Below are positions 24,601 to 31,839 of a DNA stretch of 40,355 nt, piece after piece. Every line of letters begins with the position of its first letter. Within the stretch, counting starts at the first letter, position 1. Source of the DNA: Clostridia bacterium. Its GTDB lineage: Bacteria; Bacillota; Clostridia; TANB77; CAG-508. The stretch is from contig JAAVXM010000059.1 of assembly GCA_022790575.1 (NCBI GenBank), positions 1 to 40,355 on the forward strand. The letters run 5' to 3'. The translations under genes were made by a program, and so were the position numbers. Under the pieces are notes generated by a model. The model did no database searches, was not told where the DNA came from, and saw only the letters and a list, made by a program, of their open reading frames with translations.

Positions 24601-27600
24601 TCCTAAATAATTTATAATAAAGTTTGTTGCTATTTCTTCTGTTCTTATTTTTTCATTAAAGTTTACTTGATATGCAGGATGTCCTCTGTCTAAAGTTACC
24701 ATTCCTTTTAAGTCTTTTTCATATTCTAGACTCTTTATATAATCAACTAATTCTTTAATAATAGTAGCATCTTGTTTTATTACATAGCCATCAAAAGTAT
24801 ATTCTATCCTTAATTCATCAATTTTGTAAGAAGCTACATGACCATACATTGATTTATATGTTAATGCATAATCTTTTACTTCATTATCTTCAAACACTAA
24901 TCTTATCTTTTTAATTGTTTTATAATTTTCTTCTGTAAGAGCGAACATCACTCTATCTTCTGTATTATATGGTAAAATAGTCTTTATTTGTTTTTGGTTT
25001 AAGATATCATCTTCCATAATCTTTCTACCATCAATTACCAAATATCTGCTATCAAAGAATGGCATTAGTTTATATAAATTACTATATGCAATAACTTTAT
25101 TTGGATTATAATCTGCCATTTGTTTTAGCATGTCATGGTTTGGTATATAAATATCTGAACTTTGTCCCTCTTCTTCTTTTTGGTTATTTGGGTCTAAGTT
25201 GTTAAGTGTTGGTAGTTTATCATAACTACAGTTTTCCAAATTCCAAATTTTTTCATTAAATCCTGCTTCTCTGCATATATCTGCATTAAATTCATCTTTT
25301 GTTATTGTTTTTATATGATTATTAGTATTTGCTGTTAGTGTTGATTCATTTATAGTATAGTTATCTGTTGATGTATCTAATGTAGCAATTCCTCCATGTA
25401 TCCTATAAGCTCTACTACCACTACCTAAATTTATATTTTGTGTTAGTTTAATTTGTCCTGCATTTCTTGCATACCCTACAATTCCTCCTGATTGACTTGG
25501 TCCTTGGTCACTTATAAGATTTACTTTTGAAATACAGTGTTTTATATGGCTTGTAGTGTTTACATAAGGTTCCAAACCTCCTACAATTCCTCCAATTTTT
25601 GACCTACCAGCAATATTTCCTTCTGCATAACAATTTTCGATTGTAGTAGATACTATAAATCCTGCTATTCCTCCAACATCCTGACTACTATCTTGTACTG
25701 GAGAATTTTTTGAAGGTCCTGCTATATTTAAATTTGTTGCACTACAATTCTCTATTCTACCAACTCTGAATTTCCCTACAATTCCTCCAAAACCAGAGTT
25801 CATATAAGATGTCTTAATTGTTACGTTTTTAGTATGGACATTACTAATTGTACATCCTCTTGTTGCATCATTTACAAGTGGTGCCATTCCTGCTAAAGTA
25901 GTTGAATTCGCAATATATGCATCTTCTATAATTAAGTTTTTAACAGTAGCTTCTCTCATAAGGTCAAATATTGGTCTTGACAAGTTGTAAATAGTATGAC
26001 CATTTCCATCTAATGTTCCACTAAATGTAATATTTGCTCCTACTAAAGACCTTGAATCTCCATTAAACCCTGATGCATCATAATCTCTTGTTAATACAAA
26101 TGTTCCACCTGGATTTTTTCTCATTTGCATAATTAAACTTGAAAAGGAATTATTAGTTGCTGTATTCCCTTTTACTGTTCCATATGTAACTTCTAGTTTA
26201 TCTTGTCTTAATCCATCTTTATATTGGATAACATTTTCATATTCTAGTTCAAACTTCAACTCTCCATTTTCAACATAATATTCTTTGATTGTTGCATAAA
26301 AGCTTGGCATATCTTTCATTTGAACATTAACTAGATATTGTTCTTTGTTTTCTAATTCTGGAATTTCTACAGTTGTAAGTTCTGTTACATTTTCTCCATC
26401 ATTTTTATATAAAGCAATATCTAATATGTCTTTCATTTCTACTTTACGATAAATGAAGTTAATTTCTTCATTTAATAATTCTTTATTTAAGTATTTATTT
26501 GTACTATCTCCTTCTTTATTATCATCTAAGCAGTAATCAGCCATTACTTTTATTGTATAATATTCACTATTTGTTTTATCAAAAGTGATTTCATTATTAT
26601 TATTTTGTAATTTTTGTGTTTTTAATACTTTTTGGTGGTCATCTGTAATTGTAATTGTACCTTCTATTAGTGTTTCTTCTAAATCTTTTAAATTAAATGT
26701 TGCTATTACTTTGTTTTCATCATCTACATCTTCTTTATATCCAAAATCTGTAATAGTTGGTTTGTCTTTGGTTACTTCTACCTCAATAGTTCCATTTGTA
26801 ACATCCAAAAATCTTTTGTTATCTAGTATAATAGTTTGTAGTTGGATTTCCTTTTTACCATAAGTGTCATAACTTGGTAATTTTACTGTATAAGTATTTT
26901 GACTTCCCTCTTTCTTGGCAAGTTCATATTCATTGTTATCAATAACTGCCTTTTCTGGTACGAATTTGCTTTCATTTGTAGCTGTAAAGCTTAATATAAT
27001 TTCTTCATTTTTATCAAAGTATTTAGTTTCTTTTTCACTATTTAGTGTTTTTATATTACTTACTTGTAAATTATAGTCACGTATTAACAAAATTGGTTCT
27101 TGTGCAACTACTTTTGTTTCATCTTTACCTTCACCATCTTTAGGATGTCTATTATATGTAATTGTAAACTTTGCTATGTATTCTATATTTTCTTCTACAT
27201 TTTCAAATGTTATTCTACCATGACCTGTTTCATCTACATTAAGTTCTTGCTCTTCTGCATTTTCATCTGTACTATCTTCTGCTTTTACTAATTGTACTTT
27301 ACCATTTATATAATTATTGTCTGTATTCATTAGACGATATGTTACTGTAACTTGATTGTCTACTATATTGTCTTCTTGCTTAATTTCTAAAACTTGTGGA
27401 ATGTCTTTTAAAATTGTAACTTCTAAATTATCTTCAATTTCTATTTCTGTCTCATCTTCAAATATAACAGCTGTTGCTTCTAATTGATATACTTGTGCTT
27501 TGTCACTTGTATTTACTGTTACTTCATATTTTCCTTCTTCTATTTTGTTTACTTCATAGTTTACACTGTTTACTCGAATTTTTGAAATTTCTGAATTGCT

Positions 27601-30006
27601 ATTTGTTTCTATTTCATATGTTATTTTTACTTTTTCATTTTTTTCTATTTGTGTTTTATCTATTTCACTATTTGTTACATTTACTAATATAATTGCTGGT
27701 ATCTCTTTTTCAAATAGAACACTTTCTTCTGCTGTTTCTCCTTCATATGTTATGATTACTTTTACTGTATATTTATTAGTTCTTCTAGTTGATAAAGTCT
27801 TTTCTATTGCTCCATTTTCAATTTCTTCTAAAGTAATCTCTTTTCTTTCAATAATGTTTTCTCCACTATCATAAAGCTCTATTCTAGCAGTTTTAATCAT
27901 TTTTTCTTTATCTGAAATATTAAATGTAAACTTAATATTATTATTTTCTATATTTTCTTGCGCTTCAAAATCTGTAATAATTGGTTTGTTTTCATCTATA
28001 ATGATTTTTATATTATTATCTTTTTCTAATATAAATTCTTTTCCATTTCCAAGTGTTACTTTTTCTATTGTAATAGTTTTTTCTCCCGCTTCTTCTATTC
28101 CATCTATTGTTGCTTTATAAACATTTTCTTCTTTTGTTACTTCATATTCTTTTCCATTTATAGTTATTCTGCTTGGTTCAAAATTGCTTGCTTGTGTAGT
28201 TTCAAAAGCTTCATTTGTACTTGTAAATGAAATTTGTATTTGTTCTTTTCTTGCAAAACTTCTACTTTCTTCCCCATCTTTTAATGTTTTAATATTTGAT
28301 ATTTTAAAATTGTAATCTAATCCACTCTTGAATTCTTTTTGATATAGCAATTTGTCATCATAATGTTCTTTATCTTCTAGTTGTTCTGGCGCTGTCTCAT
28401 AATCAATAATAATTTCTGCAATATAGCTTTTACCATCTTCTACAAATATTTCTTTTTTATTATTTCCTACTGCAATATCTTCTGTATATATTTCACTTCT
28501 TGTTTGCTCATTAGTTTTTTCATAGACTGTTAATTTTGCATTTTGTACAGTATTTTCTTTATCTACTAAATCAAAAGTAATTTGTGCTTTTCCTTCAAAG
28601 TTTTCTTCAAATTTATAGTTTTGAATTTCTGGACGTTGTTTTAATACTACTATTGAAAACTCGTAATCTACTTTTACCTCTGCTCCTGTACTTAATATTA
28701 CTTTTGTAAATTTGTAATCATGTATTCCCTGTTTTTCTCCTGGATTTAGTTTTACTGCATATGTATTTCTTGTATCATTTGGTTTTTCAATATTATATTC
28801 TTCCCCATTAATTATCATTTTTTCTACATCTGTATCTTTATAATTAATGTCTACTAAAAATTCTACAACAATTTCTTCATTTCTATTAATATAATAATTT
28901 GATACATTAATATTGTCTAACTCTACTGTATAGTCTCTTTTTTCTTCTACTTTAATTACTAATAGTGATAAGTCTGTTACTGTAATCTTTGAGTCACTAT
29001 TCATATCAGCATTCCATTCTTTTTCCTTTGGTAGCTTTTCTAAATTGATAAGGTGTCTTTCTAGGACTTCAACATCTAACATATCAATTACTCCAATGTC
29101 ATCTAGCTCTCCTTTTAATTTGTCAATAGCTGCATATGTTGTTCCTATAAATTGCGCTGATATAAATGCTGTTCCTATTATAGTCATAAGCATCATAGTT
29201 TTTTTGCTGATTTTCTTATTCACATTTTTATATTTTTTAAATAATATAATTGCAATAATACATTGTATTACAATTAGTATATATAACCATGTATATCCAC
29301 CTATTCCAGTTTTAGGTAATTTACTTGTTGCCTCATTTTTATTCCCATCTGGTGTGTTTGTTTTGTCTGAATTTGGTTTTTGGCTACCATCTGGTCCACT
29401 TGGATTGTTTGTGTTTGAGTCTCCTGAATTATCTGGTGTGTCTGGTACATCTGGATTTGGGCTATCTGGATTACCTGGGTTTGGATTGTCTGGATTACCT
29501 GGATTTGGATTATCTGGGTTTGTAGCCTCTTTTATAATCTCTACTTCTTTACTTACTTGAGTTCCTTCAATATCTTTTTTTCCTTCTGAACAAACAATAT
29601 CTGTTACACTAATAGATGTTTTCCCTGCTTTTGCACCTTTTTTTACTTTAAGCGTAACATCTATTATTTCTTGTTTATTTGTCACTCCTTCTACACTTAT
29701 TGCAACAAACTCTTTTGTTGAAGGATTGTATTTTAACTTATCCCATTTATTTAGGCTTTTAAAATCTTCTTGTCTAACTTCTTCAAAGATGTTCTCATCA
29801 TATTGCAATTTAGCTTTATATGCATTTACTCCTTTGCTTATAGATTCTAATTTTTCCATTTTTAATGTGAGTACAATTGTTTCTTCTTCATATAATTTTT
29901 GAGTTTCACTACTTAATGTCCAATCAACATTTGTGTCTGCATATGAAATTGTACTTGTTAAAATCAAAAAAATAATTGTTATTATAATACTAACTACTTT
30001 CCTCAT
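18685..30006 (-). CDS. Giant surface zinc metalloprotease, M26 type, with cohesin, LPKTG, dockerin and ~345-aa tandem repeats
   Basis: 3773 aa, paralogue of the downstream protease. The signal peptide ends at A23 (SYA). A cohesin-like domain (24-160), an NPDNPNPG linker, LPKTG (230-234), helix 238-256 and the basic loop KKYKNVNKKISKK follow. A second helix (270-292) ends TTYA, a clear signal-peptidase-like site. The dockerin (298-357) has a degenerate first calcium loop and a good second loop (DMNSDSKITVTD). Four repeated modules, a GLUG-type region and the protease core follow. Zinc ligands are H2099 and H2103 (HETGH) and probably E2131. From residue 2413 three ~345-residue units rich in IGAL, GGFIG and IxNCYS motifs repeat, with a diverged fourth to the end. 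Extracellular, wall-associated; substrate unknown. A consensus-like promoter lies at 30044-30071. Confidence 0.9.
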   Translation of the reverse strand: MRKVVSIIITIIFLILTSTISYADTNVDWTLSSETQKLYEEETIVLTLKMEKLESISKGVNAYKAKLQYDENIFEEVRQEDFKSLNKWDKLKYNPSTKEFVAISVEGVTNKQEIIDVTLKVKKGAKAGKTSISVTDIVCSEGKKDIEGTQVSKEVEIIKEATNPDNPNPGNPDNPNPGNPDSPNPDVPDTPDNSGDSNTNNPSGPDGSQKPNSDKTNTPDGNKNEATSKLPKTGIGGYTWLYILIVIQCIIAIILFKKYKNVNKKISKKTMMLMTIIGTAFISAQFIGTTYAAIDKLKGELDDIGVIDMLDVEVLERHLINLEKLPKEKEWNADMNSDSKITVTDLSLLVIKVEEKRDYTVELDNINVSNYYINRNEEIVVEFLVDINYKDTDVEKMIINGEEYNIEKPNDTRNTYAVKLNPGEKQGIHDYKFTKVILSTGAEVKVDYEFSIVVLKQRPEIQNYKFEENFEGKAQITFDLVDKENTVQNAKLTVYEKTNEQTRSEIYTEDIAVGNNKKEIFVEDGKSYIAEIIIDYETAPEQLEDKEHYDDKLLYQKEFKSGLDYNFKISNIKTLKDGEESRSFARKEQIQISFTSTNEAFETTQASNFEPSRITINGKEYEVTKEENVYKATIDGIEEAGEKTITIEKVTLGNGKEFILEKDNNIKIIIDENKPIITDFEAQENIENNNIKFTFNISDKEKMIKTARIELYDSGENIIERKEITLEEIENGAIEKTLSTRRTNKYTVKVIITYEGETAEESVLFEKEIPAIILVNVTNSEIDKTQIEKNEKVKITYEIETNSNSEISKIRVNSVNYEVNKIEEGKYEVTVNTSDKAQVYQLEATAVIFEDETEIEIEDNLEVTILKDIPQVLEIKQEDNIVDNQVTVTYRLMNTDNNYINGKVQLVKAEDSTDENAEEQELNVDETGHGRITFENVEENIEYIAKFTITYNRHPKDGEGKDETKVVAQEPILLIRDYNLQVSNIKTLNSEKETKYFDKNEEIILSFTATNESKFVPEKAVIDNNEYELAKKEGSQNTYTVKLPSYDTYGKKEIQLQTIILDNKRFLDVTNGTIEVEVTKDKPTITDFGYKEDVDDENKVIATFNLKDLEETLIEGTITITDDHQKVLKTQKLQNNNNEITFDKTNSEYYTIKVMADYCLDDNKEGDSTNKYLNKELLNEEINFIYRKVEMKDILDIALYKNDGENVTELTTVEIPELENKEQYLVNVQMKDMPSFYATIKEYYVENGELKFELEYENVIQYKDGLRQDKLEVTYGTVKGNTATNNSFSSLIMQMRKNPGGTFVLTRDYDASGFNGDSRSLVGANITFSGTLDGNGHTIYNLSRPIFDLMREATVKNLIIEDAYIANSTTLAGMAPLVNDATRGCTISNVHTKNVTIKTSYMNSGFGGIVGKFRVGRIENCSATNLNIAGPSKNSPVQDSSQDVGGIAGFIVSTTIENCYAEGNIAGRSKIGGIVGGLEPYVNTTSHIKHCISKVNLISDQGPSQSGGIVGYARNAGQIKLTQNINLGSGSRAYRIHGGIATLDTSTDNYTINESTLTANTNNHIKTITKDEFNADICREAGFNEKIWNLENCSYDKLPTLNNLDPNNQKEEEGQSSDIYIPNHDMLKQMADYNPNKVIAYSNLYKLMPFFDSRYLVIDGRKIMEDDILNQKQIKTILPYNTEDRVMFALTEENYKTIKKIRLVFEDNEVKDYALTYKSMYGHVASYKIDELRIEYTFDGYVIKQDATIIKELVDYIKSLEYEKDLKGMVTLDRGHPAYQVNFNEKIRTEEIATNFIINYLGNSKGYCISQENEILNKITRNKLNNNQMKRLLFAYNYYSRMYGVEIGGSNVCDVMLFRGDLYRKNMKVDSFITEFWNSKWKNSHVLYQFYRDNLGPLVGIQEIYGLIEYNIDILTEYDDPNDWFVDNFNGFVTESPSKGYEDVVDYRAWTQLKKQATYILPMLTLPDNAGYIVSAPTTFAIGSSRVYMTNPEDERQKEAMIKKMQAYGDNMANFYATAVGFIDKSYLNRVCDVQIDTRFLPGLGEQSNGKTNDLFHKGVNEILNEWSMIRAVSAYAGSQRVYWVVDHALDTFTRGWTHETGHNQVNSVFFKNSGFRPIGGGSNGTDSGGEDYTDGNIAQGGGDGAVNFNLCFNYSPEQLVTTNLTTERINSTEKIESYYKKMFETIDYLDYVEAKAFLKLTPEEQSKVAVQIFYPDSSGTTGWRVLTKEDFEEMNLKTIEDIYNNKITIRPGVTGTSTQTAIGQYGYENMYIRRWYQPHNDNGRTHTYGFTYTAWQMLGIGGYDGGYITYFSGKSRNDLDAIRKVTKDSEMTWKKFKLGRYELMENSLNTIPYVNSSSLEEKYVEALKLDAANSDRNVTNSTNIRRRNYHYLKRVTNDFREEVLDGNINIIPIKTADELREKITQNPYAYYTLENDIDLSGITEGTSIISNTFMGKLDGKGHKLTGNTMPIFGNIKFAHISNLIVEDSNITSNLSDVGAFAKTISYSELEDVIGRNITVNSTNKQIGALVGSMASSYVKNIHITEATISGTTRVGIMAGYVSQSQIEESTTNGKVVGTGNACGGFIGEIIQKTTIQNCYSMGEVQGNQDIGGFIGYVNGSTISNSFSMCKAKGNAGTASFVGQTINNSSIKNNITLVNQVGGYKFDGRTANNKFTNFVNNYENEDNIGQSTLLRAGIDFAGKISVTTGNDIVKESFYTETLGWNNSIWDFSRVANNGVPKLRNADPNDYTNVEEIYTITNANEFKEQIKAHPNATFNIKNDIDLSTLEGETAIIDVEFVGKIKGNNNTLRGNKLPIFQKLNSSQIFDLKIEGSQIETSQKDIGALAKAAQYARLENIVVKDITINTTNEQIGGLVGNMVYTSIKNVHIIGANISGTRRVGTLSGYAGACNIAECSTNGIVVGSGNACGGFIGEIYSNSTIRNCYSIGEVSGRQDTGGFCGYVNSSSIINSFSRCKARGNEGTASFVGQTANNATIQNNITFANQSVGYKFDGRTANNRFTNFANNYENKESSGKSTLTRTDVDFTGKIKLATKEELRSQNFYTETLGWENTIWNFNGLSNGEVPKLRNLDPNSNITIDEKYNVSTAEEFQEQIKAHPDAIIILESDIDLSTINTTTIIDVEFMGILEGNNHTLSGNIVPIFHKLNGAVIRNLKLENSNVTVRQKDGGAIANQAQNVKIENVVAKNIKVVSNNEEVGGLFGIMAYSTMKNVHIMEGSISGTNKVGGIAGYVGYSIIEECSSNVVAISSGNACGGIIGSLINQSTIQNCYSVGNCSGNLDVGGLVGNLSDSTIANCFSTVIVTARQGGASLVGVSQGSSVRNNITLADQYNQYKFDGRTVAEQFERYEGNYEYENNRGISTLTREGIDFEGKIGVATQQDIKNRDFYINTLGWDLNIWDFTNVMLGATPKLRNADPNEMIQIGEIKNYEIHTADEFITLLKSYPQANFSIQEDLDFSSKKYDVLKDVIIIPGVFYGEIQGNNHKITNLKDAILFEQFEGKVDGLNIEKYSLGETNKFRNQKAIFAKKANGAKFSNMKFNDIKMYGNNAIAVVAVEDKDSTYENISVTNVYLEGMYYSAQMALGNNITGFITTKTGGSIKNCYVQGEIKAAGRKNAGILAKTTGDVLIENVVANVKVTCSDTALNEEKSATNSGFIAEIEGNLKIKNSASIAQQENSASKFVPAEQETISTVFQNCYENADVTGKSNSNGVNIKEATKAKLLTKQFYTDILHLNEAIWDLDNIQEISQIIHLGLK
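19665..22767 (-). repeat. Three tandem ~1035-nt (345-aa) GLUG-rich units, with a diverged fourth beyond
   Basis: The units begin at about 22767, 21742 and 20704 and a diverged fourth at about 19672, judged by the recurring start (ADELREKI, ANEFKEQI, AEEFQEQI, ADEFITLL) and end (VPKLRNADPN, VPKLRNLDPN, TPKLRNADPN). Spacing is 343, 345 and 345 residues. Units 1 and 2 share near-identical DNA patches, for example around GTTCTGCCATCAAACTTATA, which makes the region open to recombination and copy-number change. Confidence 0.8.
29440..29525 (-). repeat. Asn/Pro/Asp/Gly linker repeat before LPKTG (larger protease)
   Basis: Short tandem units around plus-strand GGATTACCTGGATTTGGATT encode NPDNPNPGNPD, the spacer between the cohesin-like domain and LPKTG. 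It corresponds in place to the linker of the shorter protease but with a different repeat. Confidence 0.7.
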
Positions 30007-30043
30007 ATTTTACCTCTCCTTAATATGTATTATGATAATTTTC

Positions 30044-30071
30044 ATTATAGCATGAATACATTTTTTTTCAA
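30044..30071 (-). promoter_or_regulatory. Promoter of the 3773-aa protease gene
   Basis: On the minus strand TTGAAA (30066-30071), a 16-nt spacer and TATAAT (30044-30049) are found, with an extended TGC before the -10. The ATG at 30006 follows with GGAGAGG as ribosome site. Confidence 0.7.
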
Positions 30072-30239
30072 TATCTACATATATATATTCTTTGTTGCAA
30101 CTAGTTCTATCCTTATGCTTTTTACTCTTTTTTTACATTTTTATAACATTTCTATAACATTTTGGTAGAATTTTGTAATATTTTGTATATTTTTCCTCTC
30201 TATCCCTTATTTCCGTAGATATGCTATAATTGGAACAAG

Positions 30240-30270
30240 AAAAAAGTCACTCATAATGAATGACTTTTTT
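30240..30270 (-). terminator. Terminator overlapping the end of the pilin-like gene
   Basis: GTCACTCA (30246-30253) pairs with TGAATGAC (30257-30264) with one G-U pair and a 3-nt loop, flanked by A and T runs of at least five bases. The stop codon (30251-30253) lies inside the hairpin. The flanking runs would let it act in either direction, but only minus-strand genes are present. Confidence 0.75.
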
Positions 30271-31738
30271 CTTTTCTTTTTTCTAAAAAATCTTTAACAT
30301 AATTCCAAATCTCTTGAACTTCATCTTCTTCTAATGCTTCTCCATATATTGCTAAGTTATATATTTTCCCAATAAATTTTAGGTTTCTTCCCATTCTTAA
30401 ATCTCCTATTGTAGCATACTTATATTCAAATTTTTCACTACCAGAAGCAAAAACCTTTATAAGTTCTCCATTTATATATACTTTTGTCTTTCCACCTCTT
30501 TTTGCAACTACTTGTATATTTATTGTTTGTCCTTGATACTTCTTAATATCTATACTTGCAAATCCTTGTTCTTCATATTCATAATTTACACTTTCACATG
30601 AACCCTTTTTAAATGAATATACATGTAGGTATCCATGAAAATATCCTATCCATGAAATATAACTTCCATCAACATCTGATAACGCTAATATAGTTCTTGG
30701 AAATTTATAACTTGACCCTAATTCTCCTTCTCCATGTTGCTCAACATCTCCATTAACAGTACATGATACTGAATATCCTTCATTTATTTCATATTTTTCC
30801 TTTACTTCTATTACTGGAATTGCATTATCTTTATCTAATACTAATGCACCATCATTATCATATTGCAACAATCCACCATTATCATCATATTTCGCTTCTG
30901 AATTTTCCTGTATCTCTCCTGTGTACATAGATGATGTATATAAATTACCAAAATATTCGCCTGTTTTCTTTGTATCCTCATCTACATATGTTAATGCTTT
31001 AGATAATATACTTGCCATATTTGAGAATGAGTGTACTAAAACTCTCTCATCATACATTATCATTCCATCTATACTTAACACTTTTCCATTTCTATAATTA
31101 ACAAGATATGGTGCATGTGTTATGTCTTTAAGTTCTAAATCTTCAAATTGACTACTGTATGTATTATTAGCTTTTTCGCCATCTGTATAGTTTCCAATGA
31201 TACACCATTGATAATCATATTCATTTTCTCCAATTTGTATTTCTTCTGGAGCAGAATTTGTTCCTAATGTTCTTCCTACTTGGTCTTTCTTATATTCTTT
31301 TATTTCTCTTATTCTATCTTCTACTACTCCTAATTCAATATAATATTTGAATTCCTCTGGAGTCATATCTAATACTATATATCCACATTCTTTAGCATAT
31401 TGACCGTATTTACTGTCTTCTTTCCCTAAATATACTAAATCTTCTCTATATAAACCTATCCTATTTTCATATGTATCACTTATGTTTTTTAATGCTTTTT
31501 TTGCTTCTTCTATATTAAGATATCTTCTGTCATTTTCTGTTGCTTCTCCTTTAACTCTGTATATTTTTACCTGTTCTCTTATATCCTCAAATTCAGATAC
31601 TACTTTTGCTCTACTACTTTGATTAATAGCCCCATTATCTGACAATATAGATATGCTCGCAAATGCAATTATTACAAGTACTATTATAGTAATTACTAAT
31701 ACTATTAATGTAATTCCATTTTCTTTTGTTCTTCTCAT
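30251..31738 (-). CDS. Type IV pilin-like surface protein with C-terminal LamG/lectin-like domain
   Basis: The 495-aa protein starts with a class III signal peptide: MRRTKENG then a long hydrophobic helix ITLIVLVITIIVLVIIAF. Prepilin peptidase would cut after G8. Mature position 5 is Val instead of the usual Glu, as in many clostridial pilin-like proteins. The next section (about 40-140) is charged and helical. The middle includes a YQWCIIGNY segment and the C-terminal ~180 residues form a beta-rich domain (GYSVSCTV, then TKVYINGELIKVF, then KIYNLAIYGEAL) characteristic of concanavalin-like LamG folds, which often bind carbohydrates. GGAGAGG precedes the ATG, and a promoter lies at 31779-31807. 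No pilus assembly genes are in the window. Confidence 0.75.
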   Translation of the reverse strand: MRRTKENGITLIVLVITIIVLVIIAFASISILSDNGAINQSSRAKVVSEFEDIREQVKIYRVKGEATENDRRYLNIEEAKKALKNISDTYENRIGLYREDLVYLGKEDSKYGQYAKECGYIVLDMTPEEFKYYIELGVVEDRIREIKEYKKDQVGRTLGTNSAPEEIQIGENEYDYQWCIIGNYTDGEKANNTYSSQFEDLELKDITHAPYLVNYRNGKVLSIDGMIMYDERVLVHSFSNMASILSKALTYVDEDTKKTGEYFGNLYTSSMYTGEIQENSEAKYDDNGGLLQYDNDGALVLDKDNAIPVIEVKEKYEINEGYSVSCTVNGDVEQHGEGELGSSYKFPRTILALSDVDGSYISWIGYFHGYLHVYSFKKGSCESVNYEYEEQGFASIDIKKYQGQTINIQVVAKRGGKTKVYINGELIKVFASGSEKFEYKYATIGDLRMGRNLKFIGKIYNLAIYGEALEEDEVQEIWNYVKDFLEKRKEKSHSL

Positions 31739-31778
31739 TTTTCCTCTCCTTAAATTATTGTAAAAATATTATACATTT

Positions 31779-31807
31779 AATATAACATACTAGTATAAGT
31801 AAAGCAA
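31779..31807 (-). promoter_or_regulatory. Promoter of the pilin-like gene with a palindrome in the spacer
   Basis: TTGCTT (31802-31807) and TATATT (31779-31784) on the minus strand are 17 nt apart. The spacer contains the perfect 10-bp palindrome ATACTAGTAT, a possible repressor site. A ~40-nt leader precedes the ATG at 31738. Confidence 0.6.
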
Positions 31808-31839
31808 GTGTTTATATCTATTTTTTAAAAATCCTTAAA

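Noticed and set aside
30221..30229. TGCTATAAT on the plus strand near the end of the pilin-like gene
   Set aside because: It fits an extended -10 but would drive antisense transcription straight into a terminator, with no plus-strand gene. Probably chance.
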